NCBI GenBank assembly: GCA_002898295.1
Contig: BEHX01000010.1
Coordinates: forward strand, 1 to 64,000
Direction: 5' to 3'
DNA: 64,000 bases
Source of the DNA: a bacterium HR21
GTDB taxonomy: Bacteria > Bacteroidota > Ignavibacteria > Kapaibacteriales > HRBIN21
Position numbers and translations under genes: made by a program. Below are positions 47,635-58,276 of the stretch, piece after piece (positions within the stretch are counted from its first letter, which is position 1; every line of letters begins with the position of its first letter). Below the pieces are notes generated by a model. The model was not told the DNA's origin, did not search any database, and worked only from the letters and a program-made list of their open reading frames with translations.

Positions 47635-49317
47635 TTAGGGGCAGTTGAGGGCTTTCAAGTGCTGCTGGGCAGTGGTCTCAGCAGGATTGCGGCGTAAAGC
47701 CTCCCGGTATGCCCGGCAGGCATTTGCTGCGTCATTGAGCCCGTGGTAGGCAATGCCGAGGAAGAGCCAGGCTTTGGCGGAGAAGGGAGCAATGCGGGTT
47801 GCCTCGCGGCTGAGACGTTGCAGGCGGGCGAAGTCTTTCGCCTCAACCCACGGGGCACAGAGCGAGACAATGATATCATCGGCGCTCTGCCGGTCGCCTT
47901 GCTGCTGGGCACGGCGCAGCGCGGTCCATGCTGTCGCTTCTGCTTCGCCGTACCGGCGCAGTGCGATCAGGGCTGCAATCAGGAATCGGTAGGTAAACAG
48001 ATTCGTCGAATCCAGCCGGAGGCTTTCCTGGAGAGCAGGGACGGCGGAATCGGGGTCGTTGGCTGCCAGAAACGCCATTCCGATGAGGGTATAGATGCGG
48101 GCATCGAGCGTATCCGGGCATGTCTGTAAGCGCTGGCGGAAAGCAGCGATAGCGTCGGCATAGAGCTGGCGTCGGTAGAGCAGCATACCGAGTTGGAAGC
48201 TGAGGGCACAGCGTCTCGGGTCGCGTGCGAGTGCCTGGCGGAAGAAGTCGATGGCAGTAGTGGTGTCACCGCTGAAGAGGGCAGAAACGCCCGCTCGCTC
48301 CCAATCGGCAGCGTCGGCCGGGAGGCTGCTATCGGCAAGGAGAGTTGCGTAGAGCTGGATTGCGTCGGTATAGCGCTCCTGTTCAAAGAGGCAGCGCGCC
48401 TTCAGCAGCAGTGCCCGAGGGCGGGCGGTGTCGAGCTCGTCGGCGACACGCTCCAGATGGGGCAGGGCACTGTCGCAGCGCCGGAGTTCCACCAGCGCTT
48501 GTGCCAGATACCAGCGTCCTAGGCTACCTCGGGGGCGGAGCTCGACGTAGCGGCTCAGTGCCGCGACTGCCTCGGCGTAGAGGCGGGAAAAGAAGAAGAG
48601 GCGCCCTTTCTCGTAGAAGGCGCGGGCGTTGGTTGAGTCGAGCTTTGTCAGCACATCCCAGTGGAAGAGTGAACGGTTGTAGTACTGGTTGGCAAGTTCC
48701 CGGTCTGGTTCCCGCTGTGCCAGACGGAAGTAGACTTCTGCCAAACGCATACGGGCATGGCTCTGCAAGGAATCCAAGCGGAGCGCCTGCTCGTAATTCT
48801 GCCGCGCTAGCTCGTAGACACGTTGCCGGTAGTAGAGGTCGCCGAGCATGGTATAGACGCGCGGGTCAGAGCCCGCAAATTCTCGGGAGCGTAGCACGAC
48901 GTACTCGGCTTGGGTGAGGGAGTCTGCTTGGAGCAGCGCCTGTGCCAGTGCCAGGGCGATGTCAACGGAGCGGGGATGGTTCTCGGCAGCTTTTCGCAGT
49001 AGAGTCACCGCTTCCTGGTGCTTCCCGCTTGCCGAGAGGGCGAGTCCCAGGCGTTGGACGACCTCAGGCTTCGATGTGGCTTTGGGGATACGGCTGTAGA
49101 GAGCCACAGCGGAATCCGGACGCTCCAGTTCCATCCAAATATCGCCAGCCAGGAGCAGGGCAGCCTCGTTGCGCTGAGCAAGAAGCGGCTGCAGAAGTTG
49201 GAGAGCTTCTTCCGGTTTCCCTGCTGCCAGCAGTTGGCGAGCCTGCTCCAGCTGGGCGTATGCACCGACACTCACACAGCCGGTCAGCAACACTGCGGCA
49301 CAGAGCATCCGCACCAT
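47635..49317 (-). CDS. TPR-repeat secreted protein
   Basis: Signal peptide; many TPR-like helical repeats (e.g. VYTMLGDLYYRQRVYELARQNYEQALRLDS). Confidence 0.88.
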   Translation of the reverse strand: MVRMLCAAVLLTGCVSVGAYAQLEQARQLLAAGKPEEALQLLQPLLAQRNEAALLLAGDIWMELERPDSAVALYSRIPKATSKPEVVQRLGLALSASGKHQEAVTLLRKAAENHPRSVDIALALAQALLQADSLTQAEYVVLRSREFAGSDPRVYTMLGDLYYRQRVYELARQNYEQALRLDSLQSHARMRLAEVYFRLAQREPDRELANQYYNRSLFHWDVLTKLDSTNARAFYEKGRLFFFSRLYAEAVAALSRYVELRPRGSLGRWYLAQALVELRRCDSALPHLERVADELDTARPRALLLKARCLFEQERYTDAIQLYATLLADSSLPADAADWERAGVSALFSGDTTTAIDFFRQALARDPRRCALSFQLGMLLYRRQLYADAIAAFRQRLQTCPDTLDARIYTLIGMAFLAANDPDSAVPALQESLRLDSTNLFTYRFLIAALIALRRYGEAEATAWTALRRAQQQGDRQSADDIIVSLCAPWVEAKDFARLQRLSREATRIAPFSAKAWLFLGIAYHGLNDAANACRAYREALRRNPAETTAQQHLKALNCP

Positions 49318-49320
49318 GGC

Positions 49321-50241
49321 TTACTCCTCTGGAATCAACCGGATCCGAGCAAATGCGGGCACGATCCCGCGCTGGAGGAAGTGGCGTTGGACTTCCGCAT
49401 CGGTGCCCAGGAACGTCGCCACCGTCCAGGGCAGATTCCGCAGGTCGTCCCGAAGGTAGGCGTAGATGGGAACCACGTACGGGTACTTCCGCAGCACGAC
49501 GTACGACTGATGCACCGGCTTGGGCGAGACATACGCTCCGGTGCTATCCGTGAAGCCCAGCGAGATGGGACGGATAGCGCGGGAGTGAGCAATCTGCGAG
49601 AGGTATCCAATGCCGATACTCCACGGTGTTGCGGCAACGGCATGCAGGACCGAATCCGCCGTGGGCACAATCCGGAGTGCGGCTCGCGGCGGTGTGCCGT
49701 GCAGCACCTGCTGCACTATGTGTGCGTAGACCGAGGAGGTCGGTGGTGGACATACCAGTACAGGCTCCTGCGCAAGCTGGGGGAAGAAGTGCCGGAAGCG
49801 TTTCTCTCCACGGAGGATTGCCTCAAGTTGAGCGACGTTGAGCGTGTCGAGCGGGACACTCGGGTGTGCGAAGACAACCAGCGCGTCCTCTGCCAGCTTG
49901 ATTCGGGGGTGGCGGGGAACGCCATAGACCCGCAGGAGCGAGTCCTCATCGGGCAGGTAATCTCGAGCAAGGACGATGAGCCGGGCTCTGAGGGCGAGCA
50001 GCTCCCGCATCGCCTCGCGAGCAGCCACGGGGATGAGCCGAACATGGGCGTTGGGGTAGAGCGTGTCGAAGCGAATCAGCGGAGCATACAGCAGTGTGGC
50101 GATCGCCTCATCGCAGAGCAGCTCGACCGTGCCGCTGGTGGGGGTCTCCTCGTGCTGCTCCGGTCCCGGCTTCTGGGATGAGCAGGCGCCGAGTAGTACC
50201 AGCACCAGCGCCGCCTTATGGAGAGTTGTCTGCTTCATCAC
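49321..50241 (-). CDS. PstS-like substrate-binding lipoprotein
   Basis: Lipobox LLGAC; VELLCDEAIATLLYAPLIRFDTLYPNAHVRL PBP-type fold pattern. Confidence 0.72.
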   Translation of the reverse strand: MMKQTTLHKAALVLVLLGACSSQKPGPEQHEETPTSGTVELLCDEAIATLLYAPLIRFDTLYPNAHVRLIPVAAREAMRELLALRARLIVLARDYLPDEDSLLRVYGVPRHPRIKLAEDALVVFAHPSVPLDTLNVAQLEAILRGEKRFRHFFPQLAQEPVLVCPPPTSSVYAHIVQQVLHGTPPRAALRIVPTADSVLHAVAATPWSIGIGYLSQIAHSRAIRPISLGFTDSTGAYVSPKPVHQSYVVLRKYPYVVPIYAYLRDDLRNLPWTVATFLGTDAEVQRHFLQRGIVPAFARIRLIPEE

Positions 50242-50458
50242 GCTGCCACTGCCGCAAACGCCAGCGGTACCATAGCACGCGGTAGAGACCGAACAGTGCC
50301 ATCACCACACCGAAGGTGCGCAGAAAAGTCTGTGAGCTCCCCGCGACAGGGAAGGAACCCAGAGCCAGGAGCAACCCGACAAGGATGAGGAGTGCTCGCG
50401 CGGCGTAGTTGACCGCGTGCCACCACTTCCTTGCAGTGCGATGTGAAGGTGGATGCAC
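50216..50458 (-). CDS. Small membrane protein
   Basis: 80 aa, two predicted TM segments; sits between TonB and PstS-like genes. Confidence 0.55.
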   Translation of the reverse strand: MHPPSHRTARKWWHAVNYAARALLILVGLLLALGSFPVAGSSQTFLRTFGVVMALFGLYRVLWYRWRLRQWQRDEADNSP

Positions 50459-50497
50459 AGGGGATATCCTGGTCGTTCCGGAATCACACGACTCTGC

Positions 50498-51274
50498 TTA
50501 CCGGAGACGGAAGTCAATCGGGATGGAGACCCAGACGGCGATGGGTTGTCCATTCTGGATTGCCGGCGTAAAGGTCATGCTCATGACAGCTTTGACGGCG
50601 GCTTCCGTCAGCAGCTCGTTGTCGGAGTGCTCCACGATGTAGCGCTTGGGTTTCCCATCGGTTCCGACCAGGACCCGGATGTAAACCTTGCCCTGGATTC
50701 CCGCCCGACGTGCCAGCTCGGGATATTCGAGACGCCGCCGGAGCTCGTTCATATCCAGTGACGGCTCCCGCTCCACGGCAACAAATTCGTAGGGGTCTGG
50801 CTCCTTGGGCACCTCCACCTGGGTGTTTTCGGGGATGACTTGGACATTGCCGCCGTCACCCCCGCCCAGGTTGCCAGTGGGTGACTGTTTGAGCTCTTCC
50901 AACGTTGCAAAGGTCTGTACCTCTGGCGGCACCAGTACGTCGGGGACGGGGATGGGGATACCGACCCGCACGGCGGGTTGCTCGGTGATTGTTGTCTGTG
51001 TCGGTGGTGGAGCGACCTCTTGGGTCAGCGAGGGCGGTGGCGGCAGTTCAGAGAGGCGGATTTTCACAACGGGTGCCGTCCGAGCTGTATACGTCTCGCT
51101 GGGCAGGAGGATGCGGATGGCGACGTAGAGGAGAAACAGCAGCACCAGGAGGGCTGTAGCCGCGAAGAAGCCAATGATGGTGTTACGCCGAATCCGTTGC
51201 AGAAACTCCCGCGTCCACTGGCGAATGCTCCAGCTGCGGGGGACCATCGGGACGGTCTGTGCCTGTGCCATCAC
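50498..51274 (-). CDS. TonB-family energy transducer
   Basis: N-terminal TM, Pro-rich linker, YPELARRAGIQGKVYIRVLVGTDGKPKRYIVEHS...AVKAVMSMTFTPAIQNGQPIAVWVSIPIDF. Confidence 0.93.
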   Translation of the reverse strand: MMAQAQTVPMVPRSWSIRQWTREFLQRIRRNTIIGFFAATALLVLLFLLYVAIRILLPSETYTARTAPVVKIRLSELPPPPSLTQEVAPPPTQTTITEQPAVRVGIPIPVPDVLVPPEVQTFATLEELKQSPTGNLGGGDGGNVQVIPENTQVEVPKEPDPYEFVAVEREPSLDMNELRRRLEYPELARRAGIQGKVYIRVLVGTDGKPKRYIVEHSDNELLTEAAVKAVMSMTFTPAIQNGQPIAVWVSIPIDFRLR

Positions 51275-51840
51275 AGCCCAGCAATCTCCTGTTCATCCTG
51301 CTCGGTCATCGGGGCAAGCGCAAAGCGGCGTTCCCGCTTGAGCCCTTCCCGGGCAAGCTGTTCGCTAATCTGCACCTCCGCGCGGTTGAGCACATCCAGG
51401 ACGGCAATGACCCGCCCGTAGGGGACATTGGGCGAGGGCTTCAACACGGTGATGAGGCGGTTTTTGAGCCGCACGTTTTCCCGTACCGCCAGCGATTCCA
51501 GGTCCTTGAGCGCAATTGCCTGTGGCGCATCGGTTCCCAGGTTGTAGAAGACCTTCCCGTCGCTGCGAATGCGCAGTGTGAGCAGCTCTGACTGGCGGAC
51601 CTCAACCTGGGTGCGCTCCGGCGGGATGGTCATCTCCATGACTTGGGGGGTGACCAGAGTCGTAGTCAGCATGAAGAAGGTCAGCAGCAGGAAAGCGATA
51701 TCCACCAGCGGGGTCATGTCCAGCCGGTACCGCAGACGGCGCATCTTCTTGCGGCGCCGCTTCCCACCTCGGCGCTCTCGCTTGGCTTCTCCACCGAAAT
51801 CGGCAACCCCCATGGGTACCCAGGACTTTGTCGGACTCAC
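51271..51840 (-). CDS. ExbD/TolR-family biopolymer transporter (1)
   Basis: RLDMTPLVDIAFLLLTFFMLTTTL. Confidence 0.93.
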   Translation of the reverse strand: MSPTKSWVPMGVADFGGEAKRERRGGKRRRKKMRRLRYRLDMTPLVDIAFLLLTFFMLTTTLVTPQVMEMTIPPERTQVEVRQSELLTLRIRSDGKVFYNLGTDAPQAIALKDLESLAVRENVRLKNRLITVLKPSPNVPYGRVIAVLDVLNRAEVQISEQLAREGLKRERRFALAPMTEQDEQEIAGL

Positions 51841-51870
51841 ATGCTTTTGACGTTTACTGCCCGCACTCTG

Positions 51871-52404
51871 TTACATTGGAGGCTGCTCTGGGGGGCGGCG
51901 GTCCGTGACGAAGTTGAAGATCGTGGCTCGATTCTGCCGGAGGACGTCCATGAGGTCTTCGACCCATTTGTAGCGGACGCGCCGGTCGGCATCAATCGCA
52001 AAGCGGGTCGTCGGGCGCACGATCCGGGTTCGGCGAATGAGTTCGTCGAGTTCCTGGAGATTCACTTTGACTTGCCGGACCCGTTGTCCGCCGAGGGACT
52101 GTTGCAGCTGCTCCATACTGCCGACGACTTGTGCCCAGTCGGTCTCGTTGGTCATCTCGTAGTAGTACGATGTGTCGCCCACCAGGGTGTCGATCCCGAT
52201 TTTGATGATGGCCAGGTCCTTATCTGGCAGCCGAGAGGTGTCAGCGGTTGCTTGGGGGCGAACGATGGTGAACCGCTGCTGGCTTTCGGCTTCGGATTTG
52301 AATTTCGCCGTCAGCATGAAGAAGGTCAGCAGCAGGAAGGTGATATCCACCAGCGGGGTCATATCCAGCACGAAACCAAGCCGGCGTTTCTTGACTTTCG
52401 GCAT
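51871..52404 (-). CDS. ExbD/TolR-family biopolymer transporter (2)
   Basis: VLDMTPLVDITFLLLTFFMLTAKF. Confidence 0.93.
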   Translation of the reverse strand: MPKVKKRRLGFVLDMTPLVDITFLLLTFFMLTAKFKSEAESQQRFTIVRPQATADTSRLPDKDLAIIKIGIDTLVGDTSYYYEMTNETDWAQVVGSMEQLQQSLGGQRVRQVKVNLQELDELIRRTRIVRPTTRFAIDADRRVRYKWVEDLMDVLRQNRATIFNFVTDRRPPEQPPM

Positions 52405-52422
52405 GGGCGGCGATGGGAAGCT

Positions 52423-53217
52423 TTACTGTTTGACCTGCACGGTGAGCGTTTCCATCATGCTCAGCGTGGCTTCATCGATGGTGTACACGAAGTTGTCCAC
52501 CTTCGTGGTGAAGAAGTTGTATGCGACAATTGAGATGATCGCCGTGAAGAGCCCGCCGGCTGTGTTGTAGAGAGCTTCAGCAATGCCGATGGAGAGTTGC
52601 TGTGCGGAAACGGCGCCGGTCAGCCCCAGCGCCATGAAGGCGCGGATCATCCCGATTGTGGTTCCCAGCAGCCCCACCAGCGTTGAAATGGAGGCAATGG
52701 TGGAGAGGATGACCAGGTTTTTCTCCAGCAGAGGCGTCTCCAAGTTGATAGCCTCGTCAATGGCTCGCTGGACTTCAGCCAGCTTCCGCTCGGCATCCAG
52801 GGAAGAATCCTGGGCAACCTGTTGGTAGCGTTGCAGTCCTGCCAGCAAGACATTTGCAAGGCTGCCGCCTTGGCGTTGGCATAGCGCTATTGCCTCCTCG
52901 ACTTTCCCGGCTTCCAGCAGTTTCTGGAACTCTGTCAGGAACTGCTCCGGCGAGCCTTTCCCGCGGGCTTTCTGTAGCGAGAGCCAGCGCTCGATGACGA
53001 ACGTGATGGAAATCAGCGACAGAGCGATCAGCACTGCGACGAGCGGACCACCGGTGTAGGCAGTTCCCAGAATGTTACCGGGCACAGGCTCACGCCGGCG
53101 TTCCCCGTCTTTGAAGTTGGCGGGGTTGCCCATGACGAAGTGGTAGAATAGGAACGCGACCGTCAGTGCCAGGACGATGACGATGACATTGAAGAGATTC
53201 CGCAGCGGGTTGTTCAT
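52423..53217 (-). CDS. ExbB/TolQ/MotA-family proton channel
   Basis: LLEKNLVILSTIASISTLVGLLGTTIGMIRAFMALG...GIAEALYNTAGGLFTAIISIVAYN. Confidence 0.95.
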   Translation of the reverse strand: MNNPLRNLFNVIVIVLALTVAFLFYHFVMGNPANFKDGERRREPVPGNILGTAYTGGPLVAVLIALSLISITFVIERWLSLQKARGKGSPEQFLTEFQKLLEAGKVEEAIALCQRQGGSLANVLLAGLQRYQQVAQDSSLDAERKLAEVQRAIDEAINLETPLLEKNLVILSTIASISTLVGLLGTTIGMIRAFMALGLTGAVSAQQLSIGIAEALYNTAGGLFTAIISIVAYNFFTTKVDNFVYTIDEATLSMMETLTVQVKQ

Positions 53218-53261
53218 CAGTTAGCTCCTGTGCTACTTGACGAGACCCTACGACTGGAGTG

Positions 53262-53269
53262 CAAAAATA
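53262..53269 (-). promoter_or_regulatory. TAnnTTTG element upstream of exbB-like gene
   Basis: CAAAAATA on + = TATTTTTG on -, ~45 nt from start 53217. Confidence 0.5.
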
Positions 53270-53309
53270 CAGTCCCGCCTCTGCAGCAGGATTTTCTGCA
53301 GCAACGACC

Positions 53310-54529
<1,220 letters not shown>

Positions 54530-54532
54530 GGC

Positions 54533-54868
54533 TCAGACTGTCTCGGTTGTGGAACTGCCCCGCAGTTCGATACTCGTGATGCGCAGCCGTGTGTAGAGCT
54601 GTCGGTGCCCTTTGAAGCGCTTGTACCCCTTGCGCCGTTTCTTCTTGAAGACGATGACCTTCTTCCCCTTGCCATGGTCGAGAACTTCGGCACGAACGCA
54701 CCCTTCAACGTATGGGGTGCCAAGCAAGACCGTGGTACCGTCTTCGACCAGGAGGAGATGGGGAAACTCTACGGTGCTGCCCGGTTCACTCGGGAGGTGA
54801 GGGACAACCAGAATCTGCCCGGGTTCGACCGTATACTGTTGCGCCGCAATTTCTACCACCGCACGCAT
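54533..54868 (-). CDS. rplU: 50S ribosomal protein L21
   Basis: [12 protein letters not shown]...[31 protein letters not shown]. Confidence 0.95.
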   Translation of the reverse strand: MRAVVEIAAQQYTVEPGQILVVPHLPSEPGSTVEFPHLLLVEDGTTVLLGTPYVEGCVRAEVLDHGKGKKVIVFKKKRRKGYKRFKGHRQLYTRLRITSIELRGSSTTETV

Positions 54869-54907
54869 GAACGTTGAGGAAAGCGAAGACGACATCACAA
54901 GAGCGCA

Positions 54908-54915
54908 CAAAATTA
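54908..54915 (-). promoter_or_regulatory. TAnnTTTG element upstream of rplU
   Basis: CAAAATTA on + = TAATTTTG on -, ~40 nt from start 54868. Confidence 0.5.
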
Positions 54916-54941
54916 GAGGATTCTCCGGGTTGCGCCATGGA

Positions 54942-56036
54942 CTACAGCTGGATCTCCGGAGGCGGGGCAGCTGTGCGGGCGTAGTGGCGGCGTATTTCCC
55001 GCACCACGCAGCGAGCAAGCTCGGCAAAGAGCGCTCGCATATGAGCACCGGCAGGGTGTTCGACAGCAGGGATCCCCTCGTCGCTGGCACGCTGTAGGAG
55101 GGGGTCGAGCGGTAACTGCCCGAGGAGTACCGTTTGGAGCTCCTCGGCTAGACGTTCCCCACCGCTTTCGCCGAAGGGGAACTCGCGATGTCCACAGCGG
55201 GAGCAGGTGAAGTAACTCATGTTCTCCACAATGCCCAGAACTGCGACGTTGACTCGATGGAACATCGCCGCACTACGGCGGACATCGGCAAGGGCGAGCT
55301 CTTGCGGGGTGGTGACCAATACGACGCCCGTCAGCGGTACCTTCTGCGCCAGCGTCAGGTGAATATCGCCCGTTCCTGGGGGAAGGTCGAAGAGGAGGAA
55401 GTCCAGCTGCCCCCAGTCTACTTGCTCTACCAGCGTCATGAAGTATCCTGCCAGGAGCGGACCCCGCAGGATAGCCGCCTGGTCGCGCTGGAGAACAAAT
55501 CCCATGGAAGCAACACGAACCCCGTAGCGCTGGTGGGGGATCCCGATGACGCGCCCGTGTTCATCTTTGCGGGCGTGCAGAGGCATGCCTTGCAGTCCGA
55601 ACAGGGTCGGAGCGCTGGGTCCGTAGATATCCGCATCGAGCAATCCGACCGTCGCTCCAGCTTGGGCGAGGGCAACAGCTAGGTTTGCTGCCACCGTGGA
55701 TTTCCCAACTCCACCCTTACCCGAGGCAATGGCTAGCATGTGCTTGACCTCGGAGAGCGACGGTGGAGTACTGCCGCGCGGGATCTCCCGCTCCCGGACG
55801 TAAATCTCCACAGGGGCTTCGGGCAGAAGCTCGGCAATTGCTAACCGGCATGCCTGTTCTAGCTGCTGGGCAATCCACCGGACGGGAGGAATCAACTCCA
55901 GGTAGAGCTCAACACAGCCATCGCGGAGGCGTACCGCGTGGACGGCGTTGAGCTCCCCGAGCGGGACTCCGAGCTCGGGATCGCGAACTTGTGCTACACG
56001 CTGGCGGAGCTGGTCTGCGAGAGCTGCGGTGTCCAT
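54942..56036 (-). CDS. Mrp/ApbC-family Fe-S carrier ATPase
   Basis: HMLAIASGKGGVGKSTVAANLAVALA, DADIYGPS, LLFDLPPGTGDIHLTL, ENMSYFTCSRCG. Confidence 0.95.
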   Translation of the reverse strand: MDTAALADQLRQRVAQVRDPELGVPLGELNAVHAVRLRDGCVELYLELIPPVRWIAQQLEQACRLAIAELLPEAPVEIYVREREIPRGSTPPSLSEVKHMLAIASGKGGVGKSTVAANLAVALAQAGATVGLLDADIYGPSAPTLFGLQGMPLHARKDEHGRVIGIPHQRYGVRVASMGFVLQRDQAAILRGPLLAGYFMTLVEQVDWGQLDFLLFDLPPGTGDIHLTLAQKVPLTGVVLVTTPQELALADVRRSAAMFHRVNVAVLGIVENMSYFTCSRCGHREFPFGESGGERLAEELQTVLLGQLPLDPLLQRASDEGIPAVEHPAGAHMRALFAELARCVVREIRRHYARTAAPPPEIQL

Positions 56037-56111
56037 CGCACGGTGGGTTCGGATAACTGGATGCCTCCACAGACGTCGGGGCTTCCCTTTCTCGTGTCCC
56101 ACCGCATACGT

Positions 56112-56384
56112 TCAGCGGCGTACGAAGAGTGCAATGAAGAGTGCAACTTCCGCCGGCAAAATCAGCAGCAGTCCCAGAGCATCCCGGCTCAGCCATGGGG
56201 TCAGGTTCGGGGTGGAGAGAAAAGCGCGTACAGCTGCTCCGCTCAGGCTCCAGCCCAGCAGAAAGATGAAGCCAACGAAGAGCACTGCCAGGAAACCTTC
56301 GGCAATTCCCCGCTCTTGCCAGCGTTTCGTGAAGGCATAGAGCGCTGCCAGCATGTGGAGGTACAACACGAGCAGCTCTACCAT
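56112..56384 (-). CDS. Small integral membrane protein
   Basis: 90-aa hydrophobic protein MVELLVLYLHMLAALYAFTKRWQERG..., three predicted TM helices. Confidence 0.6.
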   Translation of the reverse strand: MVELLVLYLHMLAALYAFTKRWQERGIAEGFLAVLFVGFIFLLGWSLSGAAVRAFLSTPNLTPWLSRDALGLLLILPAEVALFIALFVRR

Positions 56385-56420
56385 TTTCCCTAATTTGCGC
56401 CCGGGTTGGACGGACAATGC

Positions 56421-56428
56421 CAAAGTTA
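56421..56428 (-). promoter_or_regulatory. TAnnTTTG element upstream of small membrane protein gene
   Basis: CAAAGTTA on + = TAACTTTG on -, ~37 nt from start 56384. Confidence 0.4.
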
Positions 56429-56760
56429 TGCAGAATACCCGCGATTTCTGTGTTGTCCTCATCACAACCCCGTCGCTGGACAATGCCAAGCAGCTGGCGC
56501 GCATTGTGGTCAGCGAACACTTAGCAGCCTGCTGCAATATCGTGCCAACGGTCTACTCTTACTTCAGCTGGAAGGAAGCGCTCCACGAAGCGCAGGAAGC
56601 GCTCCTCATTATTAAAACCCATCGGGAGCTTCTGGCGGCACTCCAGCAGCGAGTCAGTGAGCTGCATCCCTACGACGTTCCGGAAATCATTGCCCTGCCT
56701 CTGGAAGCATCGGCGGAGCCGTATTTGCAATGGCTGCACGAGGTTCTCAAGCCCGAGTAA
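56428..56760 (+). CDS. cutA: Divalent-cation tolerance protein CutA
   Basis: VVLITTPSLDNAKQLARIVVSEHLAACCNIVP, YSYFSWKEALHEAQEALLIIKT, HPYDVPEIIALP. Confidence 0.94.
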   Translation: MQNTRDFCVVLITTPSLDNAKQLARIVVSEHLAACCNIVPTVYSYFSWKEALHEAQEALLIIKTHRELLAALQQRVSELHPYDVPEIIALPLEASAEPYLQWLHEVLKPE

Positions 56761-57452
56761 ATGCACCACCTACCTACCGGGCGATTCGGGAGTGGCGCGA
56801 AGATGAGCGTCCGCGGGAACGGCTGCTGCGCTACGGGGCGTCGGTGCTTTCCAATGCCGAGCTGCTGGCAATCCTGATTGGCTCTGGGACGCAGGGGTTT
56901 TCTGCCCTTGATGTCGCACGGGAGCTTCTGGATCGCTTCGGCTCGTTGACGGACCTGGCAGCCCGGGATGTCAGCGAACTGCGGGCGGTGCGGGGCATGG
57001 GGATGGTCCGTTCGATTGTCCTGGCGGCTGCCTTTGAGGTGGCGCGTCGGCTCCAGGCAGAACCCTTTGCTGCCCGGCGGGTGATCCGCTCTCCGGAGGA
57101 TGTGGCGCGGCTCTACATCCCGCGACTGAGGGGAGCACGGACTGAGTCCTTCCATGTTCTGCTGCTCAACGCCGCGAACCAGATTGTCCGCGAGGTGCTC
57201 GTCAGCGAAGGAACGTTGACTGCCAGCTTGGTCCATCCCCGAGAGGTGTTCCGGCTAGCAATTACCGAGAGCGCTGCGGCAATCATCGTGCTGCACAATC
57301 ACCCCTCGGGCAATAGCGAACCGTCTGCCGAGGATATTGCCGTGACTCGGCAGTTGGTCCAGGCGGGTAAGCTCCTGGATATCCCGGTGCTGGACCATAT
57401 CATCATTGCCGGGGATAGCTACACGAGCCTGCGCGAGCGCGGGGTATTCTGA
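56730..57452 (+). CDS. radC: RadC-family JAB/MPN protein
   Basis: DERPRERLLRYGASVLSNAELLAILIGSG; IIVLHNHPSGNSEPSAEDIAVT metal-binding motif; overlaps cutA. Confidence 0.94.
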   Translation: MAARGSQARVNAPPTYRAIREWREDERPRERLLRYGASVLSNAELLAILIGSGTQGFSALDVARELLDRFGSLTDLAARDVSELRAVRGMGMVRSIVLAAAFEVARRLQAEPFAARRVIRSPEDVARLYIPRLRGARTESFHVLLLNAANQIVREVLVSEGTLTASLVHPREVFRLAITESAAAIIVLHNHPSGNSEPSAEDIAVTRQLVQAGKLLDIPVLDHIIIAGDSYTSLRERGVF

Positions 57453-57457
57453 CCAGG

Positions 57458-58228
57458 CTATCCCTGCTGACGATGGACCAGCCACGTGGTAGCCTGGGCG
57501 GTTGGCACGATGAGAACGTCCGCGATGACAACGTGTGGGGGGCGGGTGGCGCAGAAGAGCACCAGCTCGGCAACGTCGTGTGCTGTCAACGGTTGGAGCC
57601 CTTCGTACACCTTCCGAGCACGCTCGGCATCGCCGCGGAAGCGCACGAGCGAGAACTCCGTCTCGACCAGTCCAGGGTCAATGTTGACCACACGAATGTT
57701 CGTGCCGTTCAAGTCGATGCGGAGTGCCTCAGAGAGTGCCCGGACAGCGTGCTTGGTAGCGCAGTAGACGTTCCCGTTCGGGTAGACCTCTCGCCCGGCA
57801 ATGGAGGCGATGTTGATGATCATCCCTGACCGGCGAGCAACCATGCGGGGCAGGACAGCGCGGGTGACGGCGAGCAGTCCCTTGAGGTTGGTGTCGATCA
57901 TCTCTTCCCAGTCGTCGTAGGAGCCTTCGTGGAGGGGAGCCAATCCGCGGGCAAGTCCGGCGTTGTTGACCAGGATATCAATATCTGCCCATGCCGGCGG
58001 AAGTGAGCCGAGCGTGTCTTCCACCTGGTGGCGGTCTCGGACATCGCATACCAGCAGGTGGCATGAGGCAGAGAAGCGGCTGTGGAGTTCGTGGGCAAGA
58101 GCTTCCAGCCGCTCGCGTCGGCGTGCCAGGAGCAGGAGCCGGGCTCCGGCTTCGGCGAACTTTTCCGCACAGGCGGCGCCGATTCCGCTGGAGGCGCCGG
58201 TGATGAGGACTGTCTTCCCGGCAAGCAT
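57458..58228 (-). CDS. SDR-family oxidoreductase
   Basis: VLITGASSGIGAACAEKFAEAGA, LVNNAGLA, YCATKHAVRALSEAL. Confidence 0.95.
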   Translation of the reverse strand: MLAGKTVLITGASSGIGAACAEKFAEAGARLLLLARRRERLEALAHELHSRFSASCHLLVCDVRDRHQVEDTLGSLPPAWADIDILVNNAGLARGLAPLHEGSYDDWEEMIDTNLKGLLAVTRAVLPRMVARRSGMIINIASIAGREVYPNGNVYCATKHAVRALSEALRIDLNGTNIRVVNIDPGLVETEFSLVRFRGDAERARKVYEGLQPLTAHDVAELVLFCATRPPHVVIADVLIVPTAQATTWLVHRQQG

Positions 58229-58276
58229 CGTCTGTAGGCAACGGCTGTGGAACAGGCAGGGAGACAAAGGACGGTG

